A stretch of 64,000 nt of DNA from an uncultured Lachnospiraceae bacterium (GTDB lineage: Bacteria; Bacillota; Clostridia; Lachnospirales; Lachnospiraceae). The translations under genes and the position numbers were made by a program. Below, in pieces: positions 1 to 8,681 of this stretch; within the stretch, counting starts at the first letter, position 1; the number at the start of each line of letters is the position of its first letter. The notes under the pieces were generated by a model that ran no database searches, was not told the origin of the DNA, and worked only from the letters and a program-made list of their open reading frames with translations. The stretch covers positions 122,346 through 186,345 of the forward strand of contig CAMUYA010000001.1 in assembly GCA_947164865.1 (NCBI GenBank), written 5' to 3'.

Positions 1-207
1 AAACTTGTAATTATCCAGTGAGAAATGCTTGGGTATCAGATAATTAACCATTCCACCGTATTCAACCGCACCATCATAGGAACGGAAGCTGTTTAAAAGC
101 ACTCCCACAAAGGGGAACAGCCAAATCAGGCTGATAAGTATCAGCAGAATGTATGAGAACGCATTTCCTATTGCTCTTTTTCTTTTCATTGATGTTTCTC
201 TAGCCAT
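1..207 (-). CDS. malG: maltodextrin ABC transporter permease MalG, N-terminal part
   Basis: The gene runs off the low-coordinate end; 69 codons from an ATG at 207 are visible. The peptide starts MARETSMKRKR, followed by one hydrophobic segment (about residues 15-38) ending in LLNSFRS, then a short extracytoplasmic stretch ending near DNYKF. This matches the first transmembrane helix and loop of MalG-type inner-membrane permeases, which pair with MalF to pass maltose or maltodextrin across the membrane. The ATG overlaps the stop codon of the upstream permease by one base (TAATG), so translational coupling is likely. Its position behind malE and malF supports the name more than the short sequence does. 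Confidence 0.85.
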   Translation of the reverse strand, partial: MARETSMKRKRAIGNAFSYILLILISLIWLFPFVGVLLNSFRSYDGAVEYGGMVNYLIPKHFSLDNYKF

Positions 208-1607
208 TATTGGAATCCCTCCTCGTCTTTAACTGAAGGCAGCATCTGGTAAACAACCAGGCTGATAACCGCTGTGACAATGAAAACCATGATACCTATA
301 ACGGCCGCCATCTTGTAGTCGGTGTCGTTGATAGTCATCTTATAGAGCCATGTAACAAGAAGATCTGTCTTTCCCGCACCGCCGACCATCGATCCGCTCT
401 TTGGTGCGCCTCCCGTAAGAAGGTAGATCACGTTGAAGTTGTTAAGGTTTCCGATAAACTGTGTGAGAAGGAAGGGACCTGTTACAAACAGCATATAAGG
501 GAGCGTGATGCTTCTGAACATCTGCCATGCGTTTGCACCGTCGATCCTGGCACTCTCATAAAGATCCTCCGGAATATTCATCAAAAGTCCCGTGGCGATA
601 AGCATCAGGTAGGGAATACCGATCCAGATGTTTACCACGATGATCATTACCTTTGCCAGGAAAGGATTGGTCCAGAAAGGTATCGCCGTCTGAATGATGC
701 CAAGTCTCATGAGCCATCCGTTGATAAGTCCGCTGGATGAGAAAAGCTTGGCCACATAAAGGAGTGATACAAACTGGGGAACCGCTATGGTCATGACGAG
801 CACTGTTCTCCACAGCTTCTTAAATCTGATACCCTTACGGTTTATCAGCATCGCAACCGCTATACCGAGGAAATAATCGATAAAGGTTGCAAACAGAGCC
901 CATGCAAGTGTCCAGAGAAGAACCTGTACAAAGGTTCCTCCAAAGCCGTTGCTTGCAAAGCTGAACAGCTTTTTAAAGTTGTCAATTCCAACCCATGTGA
1001 AAAGCTTCGAAGGTGCCTGATGAGTCGCATCATAATTGGTGAAAGCGACGCATATCATGAACACTATAGGCAGCACAGTAAATACGAAAATACCAACTAA
1101 CGGAAGTGCAAGAAGTGTCTTATCGAAGTTGGAGTCAAAGAGGGAACGCCAGTCGGCTTTGTTGCCCGGAAGTTTCTTTCCCTTTTTAAGGATCTGCTCC
1201 TGATTCCAGTTGTCTCTCAGATTCAGTCTCCACATAAATATAAGAGCGATTATCGCCATTACTGTGAGAATACCGAAAAGAAGGATGAGAAATGAGTTAT
1301 CGCCGTATACGGTGACACGGCCTACCTTACCGGTCTCGACCGTTCCAAGAGTACCGAGTTTGGAAAGATAGCTCCATCCGAATTTGATGATATAGAAAAG
1401 CAGCGCAGCTTCCACTGCGAGGTACATCAGTCCCCTCAGGAACTGACCCCTCACCAGCTGGCCGAATCCCATGATAACGAAGGAGATCTTTGTTTTCCAG
1501 TCTCCCTTTATTAAGGTTGTACCGATCTCGGCGATATCCTTGCCGAGCGCTTTTAAAAACGCACCGATCGGATTTTTCTTAGCCTTCCGGCTTTCTTCTT
1601 TTGCCAT
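207..1607 (-). CDS. malF: maltodextrin ABC transporter permease MalF
   Basis: 466 residues. An N-terminal extension of about 160 residues holds two or three membrane segments (about 43-75 and 105-127); a core of about six helices follows. The EAA loop that docks the ATPase lies at about 347-372 (YESARIDGANAWQMF). A long hydrophilic N-terminal region before the MetI-like core is typical of MalF-type permeases. The start is supported by GGAGGG eight bases upstream of the ATG. It lies between the binding protein gene and malG, 206 bp downstream of malE. No ATPase gene is visible here; in Firmicutes a shared MsmK-type ATPase encoded elsewhere often energises such systems, which is an inference for this genome. 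Confidence 0.9.
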   Translation of the reverse strand: MAKEESRKAKKNPIGAFLKALGKDIAEIGTTLIKGDWKTKISFVIMGFGQLVRGQFLRGLMYLAVEAALLFYIIKFGWSYLSKLGTLGTVETGKVGRVTVYGDNSFLILLFGILTVMAIIALIFMWRLNLRDNWNQEQILKKGKKLPGNKADWRSLFDSNFDKTLLALPLVGIFVFTVLPIVFMICVAFTNYDATHQAPSKLFTWVGIDNFKKLFSFASNGFGGTFVQVLLWTLAWALFATFIDYFLGIAVAMLINRKGIRFKKLWRTVLVMTIAVPQFVSLLYVAKLFSSSGLINGWLMRLGIIQTAIPFWTNPFLAKVMIIVVNIWIGIPYLMLIATGLLMNIPEDLYESARIDGANAWQMFRSITLPYMLFVTGPFLLTQFIGNLNNFNVIYLLTGGAPKSGSMVGGAGKTDLLVTWLYKMTINDTDYKMAAVIGIMVFIVTAVISLVVYQMLPSVKDEEGFQ

Positions 1608-1746
1608 CTTGTACCCTCCGTTGCAGCCTACTGTATCTCCAAAAAAATCTTATGCTGTCTGCATTAATAAATCTCAATTCATTGTCCGCCCGGACTCTTC
1701 CCTTACAGACCGGAAAAACCATCTCTTCTTTCAGGCCTGTAACAGA

Positions 1747-1775
1747 ATCCGGCAGGCTTTTATGACCTGCCGGAT
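1747..1775 (-). other. stem-loop between malE and malF
   Basis: A perfect 10-bp inverted repeat (ATCCGGCAGG / CCTGCCGGAT) with a 9-nt loop lies in the malE-malF gap, 38 bp after the malE stop. The RNA is not followed by a U-tract on the minus strand, so it is a poor intrinsic terminator. It more likely protects the malE mRNA 3' end, giving more binding protein than permease, as hairpins in many binding-protein operons do. Confidence 0.6.
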
Positions 1776-1813
1776 GAATTGTTTTGCTTAACTGCCTTAG
1801 CAGTCAGATCATC

Positions 1814-3142
1814 TTACTGAGCGTAAGACTCAAGATCTGCCTGGAATGCGGTAAGAGCTGCCTTAAGGGTATCATCGTCAGCAGTCTTGAATGCATCCTG
1901 AACGTCGCCTGCGAGTGCCTCTGCACGTGTCCAGTAATCTCCGGGGTACTGACCCTGAGGGATCGTGAATGCGAGCTGCTCAGCGAGTGCCGAAAGAGCC
2001 TCGTCAGCCTTAACAGCGTCAGAATTCTGTGCATTGATGTTTGAAGGGCCCCAGCCTACTTCGTTGTATCTTGCAAGCTGTACATCCTCACTTGTGAGGT
2101 AAAGTGCAAGAGCATCGCAGCAAGCGAGCTTAGCTTCATCGGTCTGAGGCTTAACGCCAAGGAGCTTGAATCCGCCGAATCCGCTCATCTGGTAGGTGTT
2201 TCCGTCAGAACCTGTGAAGGTAGGAAGCTTAGCGCAAGCGTAGTTGTCGCCAAGGAAATCCTTTACTGTGGAAGCATCCCATGTTCCGTCTATGATAGCT
2301 GCATAATCAACTGCAGTGCCTGCGCCTGATCCGGGCTGGAATGAAGGTGAAGAAGCGAGCTCGATCATCTCCTTAAGAGCTACAAGACCCTTTTCGGAAT
2401 CATAATCAACGTTAGCTTTTGTAAAGTTACCCTGATCGTCACTGTCGTAAGTCATGGTGCATCCGGTTCCGAAGAAGAATGCTACCTGATACCATCCGGT
2501 AAGATCCATGTAGAAGTTCTTGCCTGCAGCTTCGCAATCAGCGATGATGCCTTCAAGAGTGGAAGGATCTGTTACAACGCTCTTATCATAGTAAAGGAAA
2601 TATCCGTTATCGGAAGTCATAGGATAAGCGTAGAACTTATCACCAACCTTTGCAGCTGCTACAGCACCTGCGTCATTCTGAGTGGAAAGTGCATCGATAT
2701 TCTCGGGAGCAACCTCCTCGATAGCGCCTGCTGCAACAAGTCTTGCAAGCTGATCCTGTGCAAAACCGAAGATATCAGCGCCTGCTGTAACGTCGGTGAT
2801 CATGTTGGAAGCTGCATCGCCTTCGCCTACTGCTTCAACAACGAAGTTGAATCCTGCATAATCAGGATTTGCTGCCTTGAACTCTTCGATCTGATTTCTG
2901 GTGAAATCTACAACCGCATCGGCAACCCATACCTTAACGGTATCATCGCCAACAACCTCACCTGCGGGAGCATCTTCGCTCACTTCTTCAACAGGCTCAG
3001 CCTCTACGGTCTCTTCTACCTTTGTTTCGGGTTCGGTTGTCTCGGGCTTTGTCTCAGCGGGAGTAGTGTTTCCGCCTGTACAAGCTACCATTGAAACAGC
3101 CATTGCCGCAGTCAGAAGAACTGCAACTAATTTCTTTTTCAT
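1814..3142 (-). CDS. malE: maltose/maltodextrin-binding lipoprotein (ABC transporter solute-binding protein)
   Basis: 442 residues. The N-terminus is a lipoprotein signal: KKK, a hydrophobic stretch, then VSMVAC with Cys21 as the lipidation site. An acidic Thr/Glu/Pro-rich tether (about 22-62) precedes a family-1 solute-binding domain with motifs such as VKVWVADAVVDF and a Trp/Tyr-rich sugar cleft. It would capture maltodextrins outside the membrane for MalFG. A strong AAGGAGG lies 7-8 nt upstream of the ATG. The gene is first in the operon, downstream of a region rich in LacI-type operators and next to the regulator gene. Maltodextrin is inferred from family resemblance; another oligosaccharide is possible. 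Confidence 0.88.
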   Translation of the reverse strand: MKKKLVAVLLTAAMAVSMVACTGGNTTPAETKPETTEPETKVEETVEAEPVEEVSEDAPAGEVVGDDTVKVWVADAVVDFTRNQIEEFKAANPDYAGFNFVVEAVGEGDAASNMITDVTAGADIFGFAQDQLARLVAAGAIEEVAPENIDALSTQNDAGAVAAAKVGDKFYAYPMTSDNGYFLYYDKSVVTDPSTLEGIIADCEAAGKNFYMDLTGWYQVAFFFGTGCTMTYDSDDQGNFTKANVDYDSEKGLVALKEMIELASSPSFQPGSGAGTAVDYAAIIDGTWDASTVKDFLGDNYACAKLPTFTGSDGNTYQMSGFGGFKLLGVKPQTDEAKLACCDALALYLTSEDVQLARYNEVGWGPSNINAQNSDAVKADEALSALAEQLAFTIPQGQYPGDYWTRAEALAGDVQDAFKTADDDTLKAALTAFQADLESYAQ

Positions 3143-3265
3143 AAGTTTTCCTCCTTACGCGTCTGCGTTTTGCGCCCGGTTAAGAGCGCTGTTACTGATC
3201 ATGATAATAAACCTCTCTGATTTATTACCATTTCTGCGGTCAGCTTTGAACCGATCCGCTATATA

Positions 3266-3317
3266 CAAACGGTTGATGCTTTGCGCAACAATTTGCGCTC
3301 TGTGCGCAACCGATTGT
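3266..3317 (-). promoter_or_regulatory. cluster of LacI-family operator-like sites upstream of malE
   Basis: Within 52 bp there are CAAACGGTTG (3266-3275), two TTGCGC-containing half-palindromes (3281-3298) and GCAACCGATTGT (3306-3317). The last closely matches the perfect palindrome GCAATCGATTGC in front of the neighbouring regulator gene (4601-4612). The CpG-centred symmetry is typical of LacI-family operators. The cluster starts about 11 bp downstream of the predicted malE -10 box, where a bound repressor would block transcription. Confidence 0.65.
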
Positions 3318-3327
3318 CTACTCTAAT

Positions 3328-3356
3328 AGGTTAACAATTTGAACCTGATATGTCAA
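3328..3356 (-). promoter_or_regulatory. candidate malE promoter
   Basis: On the minus strand TTGACA (3356-3351) is followed after 17 bp by TAACCT (3333-3328). The -35 box is perfect and the -10 box weak (3 of 6), as expected of a regulated promoter. The leader to the malE ATG would be about 180 nt and contains the operator cluster. Confidence 0.5.
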
Positions 3357-3387
3357 TCAAACAAATTACATAAGTTTATCACAATAT

Positions 3388-3473
3388 TTTGTGCAATATG
3401 CACAAATAATCTGTTTCGGAAACCGTTTTTTAATCCTCTCTTTTACTCTATTTTACACATTGTTTTGTGTAAA
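3388..3473. promoter_or_regulatory. further palindromes between malE promoter and regulator gene
   Basis: TTTGTGCAATATGCACAAA (3388-3406) is a perfect inverted repeat with a 3-nt centre. GGAAACCGTTTTT (3418-3430) resembles a CcpA/LacI-type site, and TTTACACA...TGTGTAAA (3452-3473) is another 8-bp inverted repeat. These fill most of the 350-bp gap between malE and the regulator gene. They may bind the local regulator or a catabolite regulator; the last could instead be a weak terminator for the regulator gene, but it has no U-tract. Confidence 0.4.
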
Positions 3474-3493
3474 TACGACAAATGGGGAAGGGC

Positions 3494-4534
3494 TCAGGCT
3501 TTGTCGGAACTCTTTGTGCTGCTTTTTGTACTCTCCTTGAGGTTTATTTCATAATCGAGCACGGTATTTTTCGGGACATCCTCTCCGGATATCATCGAAA
3601 GAAGTGTCAGACAGGCCCTCCGCCCAATCTCCATAGTGTCGAATTTAAGGGAGGTTATTGTTACAGGGTAATTATCAAGAAGCTTACTGTGGTGACAGGA
3701 TGCCACTTTCATCTGCTTCGGGATCTTTATCCCCTTTTCAGCAAGGTGATGAACCACTTCATCACATATATAATCATCCTGGCAGAGGATGCAGTCCGCT
3801 CCGGTCTTTAATATCTCCTCTACCGCTTTGCTGACCTGAATACGTGTGACAAGGTCGGTGTAAATAATGGACTTTTCCGGTTTCTTCCCGGCGTCCTTGA
3901 GACCATCCACGTAACCTTCGTACCTCTTTTCATTGACTGTCTGGTTGAGCCCGCCGCCAAGGTATGCCACTCTTTTTATTCCCTTTGACAAAAGGAGTGC
4001 CACCAGCTCTCTGCAGGCTCCGTAATTGTCATGATCCACCGTAACGATATCCTTGTCATCGCTGTTGCCTATAGCCACAAAAGGTATTCCGGCGGATTTA
4101 AGATATTCAACAAAAGCATCATGCTTATAAAGCCTGGTAAGGATCATCCCGTCCACCTTACGGTTATTGACCATTCTCTCGAGAGGCTTGGTGTTGCCGC
4201 CGTCGGTGGTTACCACCAGCAGATCGTAATCGTTGAGCTGTGCCGCCTCTTCCGCTCCGTGCATGCAGGAATGAAAAAAAGGCATGTCCACAAGATCCTT
4301 AACCTCAGGCATTATGATCGCTATGTTATAGGTCTTGGACTGCGCAAGGCTTCTGGCGGATGCATTGGGATAAAATGAATTCTCGTCGATGTACTGAAGA
4401 ACGCGCCTTCTTGTGCCCTCGCCGATCCTTCCCTTGCCTGATATGGCTCTGGACACTGTACTTGCCGATACACCCAGCGCCTTCGCAACGTCATGTATCG
4501 TAATATTCTCTTTTGACTGATCTTTAATGTCCAT
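3494..4534 (-). CDS. LacI-family transcriptional regulator, likely of the maltodextrin operon
   Basis: 346 residues from the chosen ATG. An N-terminal LacI helix-turn-helix (about 11-33, ITIHDVAKALGVSASTVSR) is followed by a hinge helix (PNASARSLAQ) and a periplasmic-binding-like sugar sensor domain to the C-terminus. It presumably represses malE-malF-malG and is relieved by a maltodextrin. The start at 4534 is preferred because GGAAGG lies upstream at good spacing; the frame can be read open to a TTG at 4594, but that stretch overlaps a putative operator. The gene is transcribed towards malE in the same orientation and probably represses itself through the site at 4601-4612. Confidence 0.88.
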   Translation of the reverse strand: MDIKDQSKENITIHDVAKALGVSASTVSRAISGKGRIGEGTRRRVLQYIDENSFYPNASARSLAQSKTYNIAIIMPEVKDLVDMPFFHSCMHGAEEAAQLNDYDLLVVTTDGGNTKPLERMVNNRKVDGMILTRLYKHDAFVEYLKSAGIPFVAIGNSDDKDIVTVDHDNYGACRELVALLLSKGIKRVAYLGGGLNQTVNEKRYEGYVDGLKDAGKKPEKSIIYTDLVTRIQVSKAVEEILKTGADCILCQDDYICDEVVHHLAEKGIKIPKQMKVASCHHSKLLDNYPVTITSLKFDTMEIGRRACLTLLSMISGEDVPKNTVLDYEINLKESTKSSTKSSDKA

Positions 4535-4600
4535 TAAAAAACGGCCTTCCAAGCAGTGCATATTGTAATATATGGGTTGCAACTGGTTGCGCAAAACTGC

Positions 4601-4612
4601 GCAATCGATTGC
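4601..4612. promoter_or_regulatory. LacI-type operator in front of the regulator gene
   Basis: GCAATCGATTGC is a perfect 12-bp CpG-centred palindrome. It lies 9 bp downstream of the predicted -10 box of the regulator gene, mirroring the operator placement at malE. Additional TTGCGCAA and GGTTGCAACTGG half-sites lie next to it at 4576-4595. Confidence 0.65.
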
Positions 4613-4620
4613 ACAACTTC

Positions 4621-4649
4621 ATATTAACACTCTTGGAAAACCGTTTCAA
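4621..4649 (-). promoter_or_regulatory. promoter of the LacI-family regulator gene, with cre-like site
   Basis: TTGAAA (4649-4644), 17-bp spacer, TAATAT (4626-4621) on the minus strand. The near-palindrome TTGAAACGGTTTTCCAA covers the -35 box and half the spacer and resembles a catabolite-responsive element, so CcpA control is possible. A related GGAAACCGTTT sequence occurs upstream of malE. Confidence 0.6.
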
Positions 4650-4691
4650 TTGTGAATTATGTATAATTCTGATCGGATTATTTGTGCAACA

Positions 4692-5456
4692 TCAACACGG
4701 ATCTATTCCTGTCACGTAGGCGGTATCTCCCGACACCTTAAATCTGACATTGTAATCTTTATAGCTCATACCGTATACCCGCTCGGGATCGTCATGGTAC
4801 GCAGGGCGCGGATCCTGAGATAATATCTCTGTTACGGTGCGTATATCTTCATCCGTAAATCTCTCCGGGATTCCCGGGCCGGTCTCTGTAGCATCCGAAC
4901 CGGCATCCTCACTGCCTGACAGATCTTCATCAGATTTCCTTACGACGTCTTTTCCGGCGCCCCACACCACTTCCAGCTTTCTGCCATTTGTGCTGTCCGT
5001 GAATCCGCCTCTTGCACCCGGGTGAGCCTCCGCGTAGGGCAGATATGGCTTTATGTCATATACAGGTGTTCCATCCCTCATATCCACACCGGAAACAATA
5101 ATGACCGGACCATCCTGTGTCATTTCGATTCCTTCAAGTTTCACACAGGAAAGCCCGATCGGGTTAGGCCTGTAAGGGGATCTGGTGGCAAACACGCCGC
5201 GGTACTCGTTTCCTCCCAGCCTCGGCGGCCTCACCTTCGGCCTGAAGCTGTTTTCGCCGCGTTCTATCACTTCATCAAATCCCCACAGCACCCAGAGGTA
5301 CTCAAATTCTTCCAGTCCCTCCAGTGCTTCTTTATCGGAGTATTCTTTTTTAAATACGATCCTTCCCCTCAGGCCTGCTGCCAGCCCGCTCTGCCTCGGC
5401 AGGCCGAACTTTTCCTTCATGGGCGTATAAATCTTAGCTATTATCTTCAGCTCCAT
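4692..5456 (-). CDS. trmO: tRNA (adenine(37)-N6)-methyltransferase TrmO
   Basis: 254 residues, close to the family length of about 235. The N-terminal SAM-binding TsaA beta-barrel carries the hallmark RPNPIGLS at 96-103, and DIKPYLPYAEA follows; the C-terminal TrmO-type domain spans roughly 190-254 and contains YKDYNVRFKV. The enzyme N6-methylates t6A at position 37 of ANN-decoding tRNAs. The t6A synthesis genes tsaB, tsaD and tsaE lie in the same window. The start is a single ATG 8 bp after the stop of nothing on this strand; the gene follows the hybrid kinase by no more than a few bases upstream of its stop, so the group 4692-8578 may be read in the opposite order of listing. Confidence 0.85.
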   Translation of the reverse strand: MELKIIAKIYTPMKEKFGLPRQSGLAAGLRGRIVFKKEYSDKEALEGLEEFEYLWVLWGFDEVIERGENSFRPKVRPPRLGGNEYRGVFATRSPYRPNPIGLSCVKLEGIEMTQDGPVIIVSGVDMRDGTPVYDIKPYLPYAEAHPGARGGFTDSTNGRKLEVVWGAGKDVVRKSDEDLSGSEDAGSDATETGPGIPERFTDEDIRTVTEILSQDPRPAYHDDPERVYGMSYKDYNVRFKVSGDTAYVTGIDPC

Positions 5457-5464
5457 CAGCCGCT

Positions 5465-8197
5465 CTACCCCAGATTATCTCTAAGTCCGTCTATTATCTT
5501 CTTATATTCCGCCATGAGTGCTTCGTGGTTAAGGATCACATAGTGAGTATCGGAATTCTTGATGGCGGCATCCATTTCCGTAGCCAGCTTGGACATGGTT
5601 ATCGCACCTATATTGAGAGAAGAGCTCTTGAGGGAATGAACCTTTATACGGTAATTGTCATAATCTCCGATAGAATAGAGATTTTCCAGTTTCTCCGTAA
5701 GATCATTCTTGAGGTAAGACTGTGCTATCTCTATAAACAGCTCGGTGTCGTTTCCGCTGTACATAAGCGCTGTATCTATATCGAGGAATTCACCGTATTC
5801 TTTCCTCAGCTTCGCGATATCATCACTTTCTTCCTTTTCGACAGGAACAGGCTCCGGCATTATGCTGTCTACAAACTTAATGCCCCCGCTTTTTGCGGTT
5901 CCCTTTCGCGCATATATATCTGTCCCGCCGTAACTTTCCGTGCTCGAGTATATGTTTCTTGAAGGAACTCCGTCCTCAGCCTTGGCTGAATACTTCTCCA
6001 GCAGGTTTCCCGCTGCATCTTTGGCCAGATACTTCCTTATCATTTCCTCGAGTATCTCGCCTCTTAAAGGCTTACTGATATAATCCGTAAAGCCTTCCTT
6101 AAGGTATTCGTCCTTCACTCCGTAAATGGCATTTGCGGTGAGCATGACAACAGGGGTATCATAATTGATCCCGAGTTTATCCGCCTTCATCTTGTGAAGT
6201 GTCTCCACTCCATCCATATCCGGCATCATGTGATCCATAAAGATGATATCGTATTTATTCTTGGATGCCAGGCTCAGTGCTTCAAATCCGTCCGAAGCGG
6301 TATCTATGATCATCTTGGTCTTTTTTAGCAGGCCGCAGAATACAACGAGGTTTGTATCTACATCATCCACTGCAAGCACTCTTGCACCGGGCGCTTCAAA
6401 GCTTCCGCTATAACGTTTTCCCCTGTCATCTTCATTTGCGGGATCATAATTCCCCACAGGAGTCATATCCTCTATCTGCTGAGGGAGAACAAATGTAAAC
6501 GTCGATCCCTCCCCGTATACACTCGTTACGCTGATATCGCCCTTCATCATATTGAGAAGATTCTTGGTGATGGTAAGACCCAATCCCGTTCCCTCGACAT
6601 GATGGTTTCTGGACTCATCCACTCTCTTAAAGCTGTCAAAAAGCCCGGGGATGTTCTCGTTCCTGATGCCTATTCCCGTGTCACTCACGACAACTTTGAG
6701 GTAAAAGACCGACTTCTCGGTATAGCCCGACACCTTCATCTTGATAGTACCCTTTGTTGTATACTTGACGGCATTGCTGAGAAGATTGACCATGATCTGT
6801 CTTATCCTCATGGCATCCCCTACATAGCCCGAGGGAAGTGACGGATCCACTTCAACCTTTAAGCCAAGGCTCTTATCCTGTGCCTTAACCGAAATAAGAT
6901 TATAGCTTTCATCAAGCACTTCCGTCAGCCTGTAGGGTGCAGGCACTATCTCTACTTTACCCGATTCGATCCTCGAAAGATCGAGTATATCATTTACTAT
7001 ACTGAGCAGTGCCCTCCCGGCGGTAACTATCTGCCCGGAATACTTTGCAATGGAATCCTCTTTCGTCTCTTTGAGAATGATCTCATTAAGCCCGAGTATG
7101 GCATTGATGGGCGTCCTTATCTCGTGAGACATATTGGCCAGGAAGTTACTCTTTGCCATATTGGCTTCACGTGCCTGTTTGATCAGCTTATCCGTCTCCG
7201 TCATATCATGTATGACATATATCACGCAGTATGGTTCCCTGTATCTGTCAAATACAGCTGTCTTATCGATTTCGCAGACAACACCTTTTTCCCTTGATAC
7301 AGCCTTGAAATTATGACTCGGTGTATCGTTAAATATATTGTCGTCGTGTTCATATTCAAAAACTTCCGAAAGTGTCGTTCCCTTTTTTACCCCTTCACCG
7401 AACAGATCGTATGAGAAGCGGTTTGCCATAACAAGCTTACCCTTGGGATCAAATACCATAACTGAGGTATTTACCAGCTGATAGATATATTTTCCGAGGT
7501 TTCCGATGGATATGTGAAATGTATTGTTCTCAACCGCAGCGCGCCAGATAACGAGCAGGCATATAAATCCTCCTATGCCCGAGGTGGGAAGTGCCACTCC
7601 GTATACCTGTGGAAGGATGGTATCCGGTATAGCCATAAGCACTATCACAAAGTTTGCCAGAGTTGCCTCCACCTGAAATATCTTTTCTCTTCTGGGTTTC
7701 TTCTTGAAGAACCATATAATATCCAGCACCAGAAAGCTGACAAAGGTGAATGCCAGGAAAACATAATGGAATTCTCTCTCAAAGCAGGGTGCGGCATAAT
7801 AAAATGTCCTGTCGTCCGCCAGTGTCCTCGCGTAGATATTGGTTCCTTTGTGAGTAAATATGATAAGATCGGCTGTGGCCGCCGTAGCATATATTCCCCC
7901 ACAGATAAACCTGAGCGGCTTGATCATGTCCACCATATTGATCAGGAGAAATGCTTCCGTGGTGAGAAATCCCGTTATTCCGGCCAGACCGATATTACGC
8001 ATTACATGCGCCGTGTTAAAATTCCGGCAGAACCCCATGATGCCGTAAAACGAGCACCAGATACATGTAAATATTCCCAAAAGCAAAAGAAACCAGCGGA
8101 TCGCTCCTGCCAGTTTCTCACGCAAAAAGTAGCTGAGACCCATGATCAGTCCCAGCATACCGAGTACAACCATTGAAGTATTTATAAAATCACCCAT
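5465..8197 (-). CDS. membrane-bound hybrid sensor histidine kinase with PAS, REC and Hpt domains
   Basis: 910 residues. About seven membrane helices occupy 8-222, followed by a PAS-like domain (about 235-335), HisKA with phosphoacceptor His358 (ANMSHEIRTPINAI), an HATPase domain (N-box near 471, DTGIGI and GTGLGL), a receiver with Asp655 (IIFMDHMMPDMDG), and a C-terminal Hpt domain with His854 (HSLKSSS). It is a complete His-Asp-His phosphorelay on one chain without a visible DNA-binding output, so it must signal to a response regulator encoded elsewhere. The signal is unknown. It follows a free Hpt gene by 36 bp and precedes trmO by 8 bp, so the three are probably cotranscribed. Confidence 0.88.
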   Translation of the reverse strand: MGDFINTSMVVLGMLGLIMGLSYFLREKLAGAIRWFLLLLGIFTCIWCSFYGIMGFCRNFNTAHVMRNIGLAGITGFLTTEAFLLINMVDMIKPLRFICGGIYATAATADLIIFTHKGTNIYARTLADDRTFYYAAPCFEREFHYVFLAFTFVSFLVLDIIWFFKKKPRREKIFQVEATLANFVIVLMAIPDTILPQVYGVALPTSGIGGFICLLVIWRAAVENNTFHISIGNLGKYIYQLVNTSVMVFDPKGKLVMANRFSYDLFGEGVKKGTTLSEVFEYEHDDNIFNDTPSHNFKAVSREKGVVCEIDKTAVFDRYREPYCVIYVIHDMTETDKLIKQAREANMAKSNFLANMSHEIRTPINAILGLNEIILKETKEDSIAKYSGQIVTAGRALLSIVNDILDLSRIESGKVEIVPAPYRLTEVLDESYNLISVKAQDKSLGLKVEVDPSLPSGYVGDAMRIRQIMVNLLSNAVKYTTKGTIKMKVSGYTEKSVFYLKVVVSDTGIGIRNENIPGLFDSFKRVDESRNHHVEGTGLGLTITKNLLNMMKGDISVTSVYGEGSTFTFVLPQQIEDMTPVGNYDPANEDDRGKRYSGSFEAPGARVLAVDDVDTNLVVFCGLLKKTKMIIDTASDGFEALSLASKNKYDIIFMDHMMPDMDGVETLHKMKADKLGINYDTPVVMLTANAIYGVKDEYLKEGFTDYISKPLRGEILEEMIRKYLAKDAAGNLLEKYSAKAEDGVPSRNIYSSTESYGGTDIYARKGTAKSGGIKFVDSIMPEPVPVEKEESDDIAKLRKEYGEFLDIDTALMYSGNDTELFIEIAQSYLKNDLTEKLENLYSIGDYDNYRIKVHSLKSSSLNIGAITMSKLATEMDAAIKNSDTHYVILNHEALMAEYKKIIDGLRDNLG

Positions 8198-8233
8198 AGA
8201 TCCGCTCTCCGAATCGAAGTTAATATTTTTCGC

Positions 8234-8578
8234 CTACGATATCGCAGCCCTTATTTTGTCCATAAGAGTTTTATACTGTTCCAGAACAGAGGCGTGATTT
8301 GCTTTGATAAAATCCACATTTTTGTCAGCAGCCGCAAACTCAAGCTCCTTGGCCTTTTCAGAGAGTTCCTCCCCGCCTATCATAAGTGTGGTACTCTTTA
8401 CTCCGTGGATGACCACGCGGTAATCCGCCCAGTTCTCATCCGCAAAATGCTTTTCCAGCTCTGCGGTGTGATCACCGTCGAGATAGTCCCTCAGCATGTC
8501 CTCGTAAAGATCTTCCATTTCTCCGCAGTACTCAAGCCCAAGTTCTGTGTTAAGCACTCCTTCAAGATCACTGATCAT
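8234..8578 (-). CDS. free-standing Hpt phosphotransfer protein
   Basis: 114 residues made of one helical Hpt domain; the phosphorylated residue is His58 in HGVKSTTLMIGG. The small cytosolic protein would accept and pass on phosphoryl groups between receivers. It is encoded just upstream of a hybrid kinase that already has its own Hpt domain, so it may link that kinase to a second pathway or serve an Hpt-less hybrid kinase such as the one at 43170-44975. Length and the HxxKS motif fit the family well. Confidence 0.8.
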   Translation of the reverse strand: MISDLEGVLNTELGLEYCGEMEDLYEDMLRDYLDGDHTAELEKHFADENWADYRVVIHGVKSTTLMIGGEELSEKAKELEFAAADKNVDFIKANHASVLEQYKTLMDKIRAAIS

Positions 8579-8681
8579 AGATTGTTACCTCTCCTTCTTA
8601 CTAATCTTTATCTGTTTAATCTCTCACGTAATACCCTGTTGCGATTTATTGCTTCCGCATTATCGGGTCTGTCTTTGTCAG

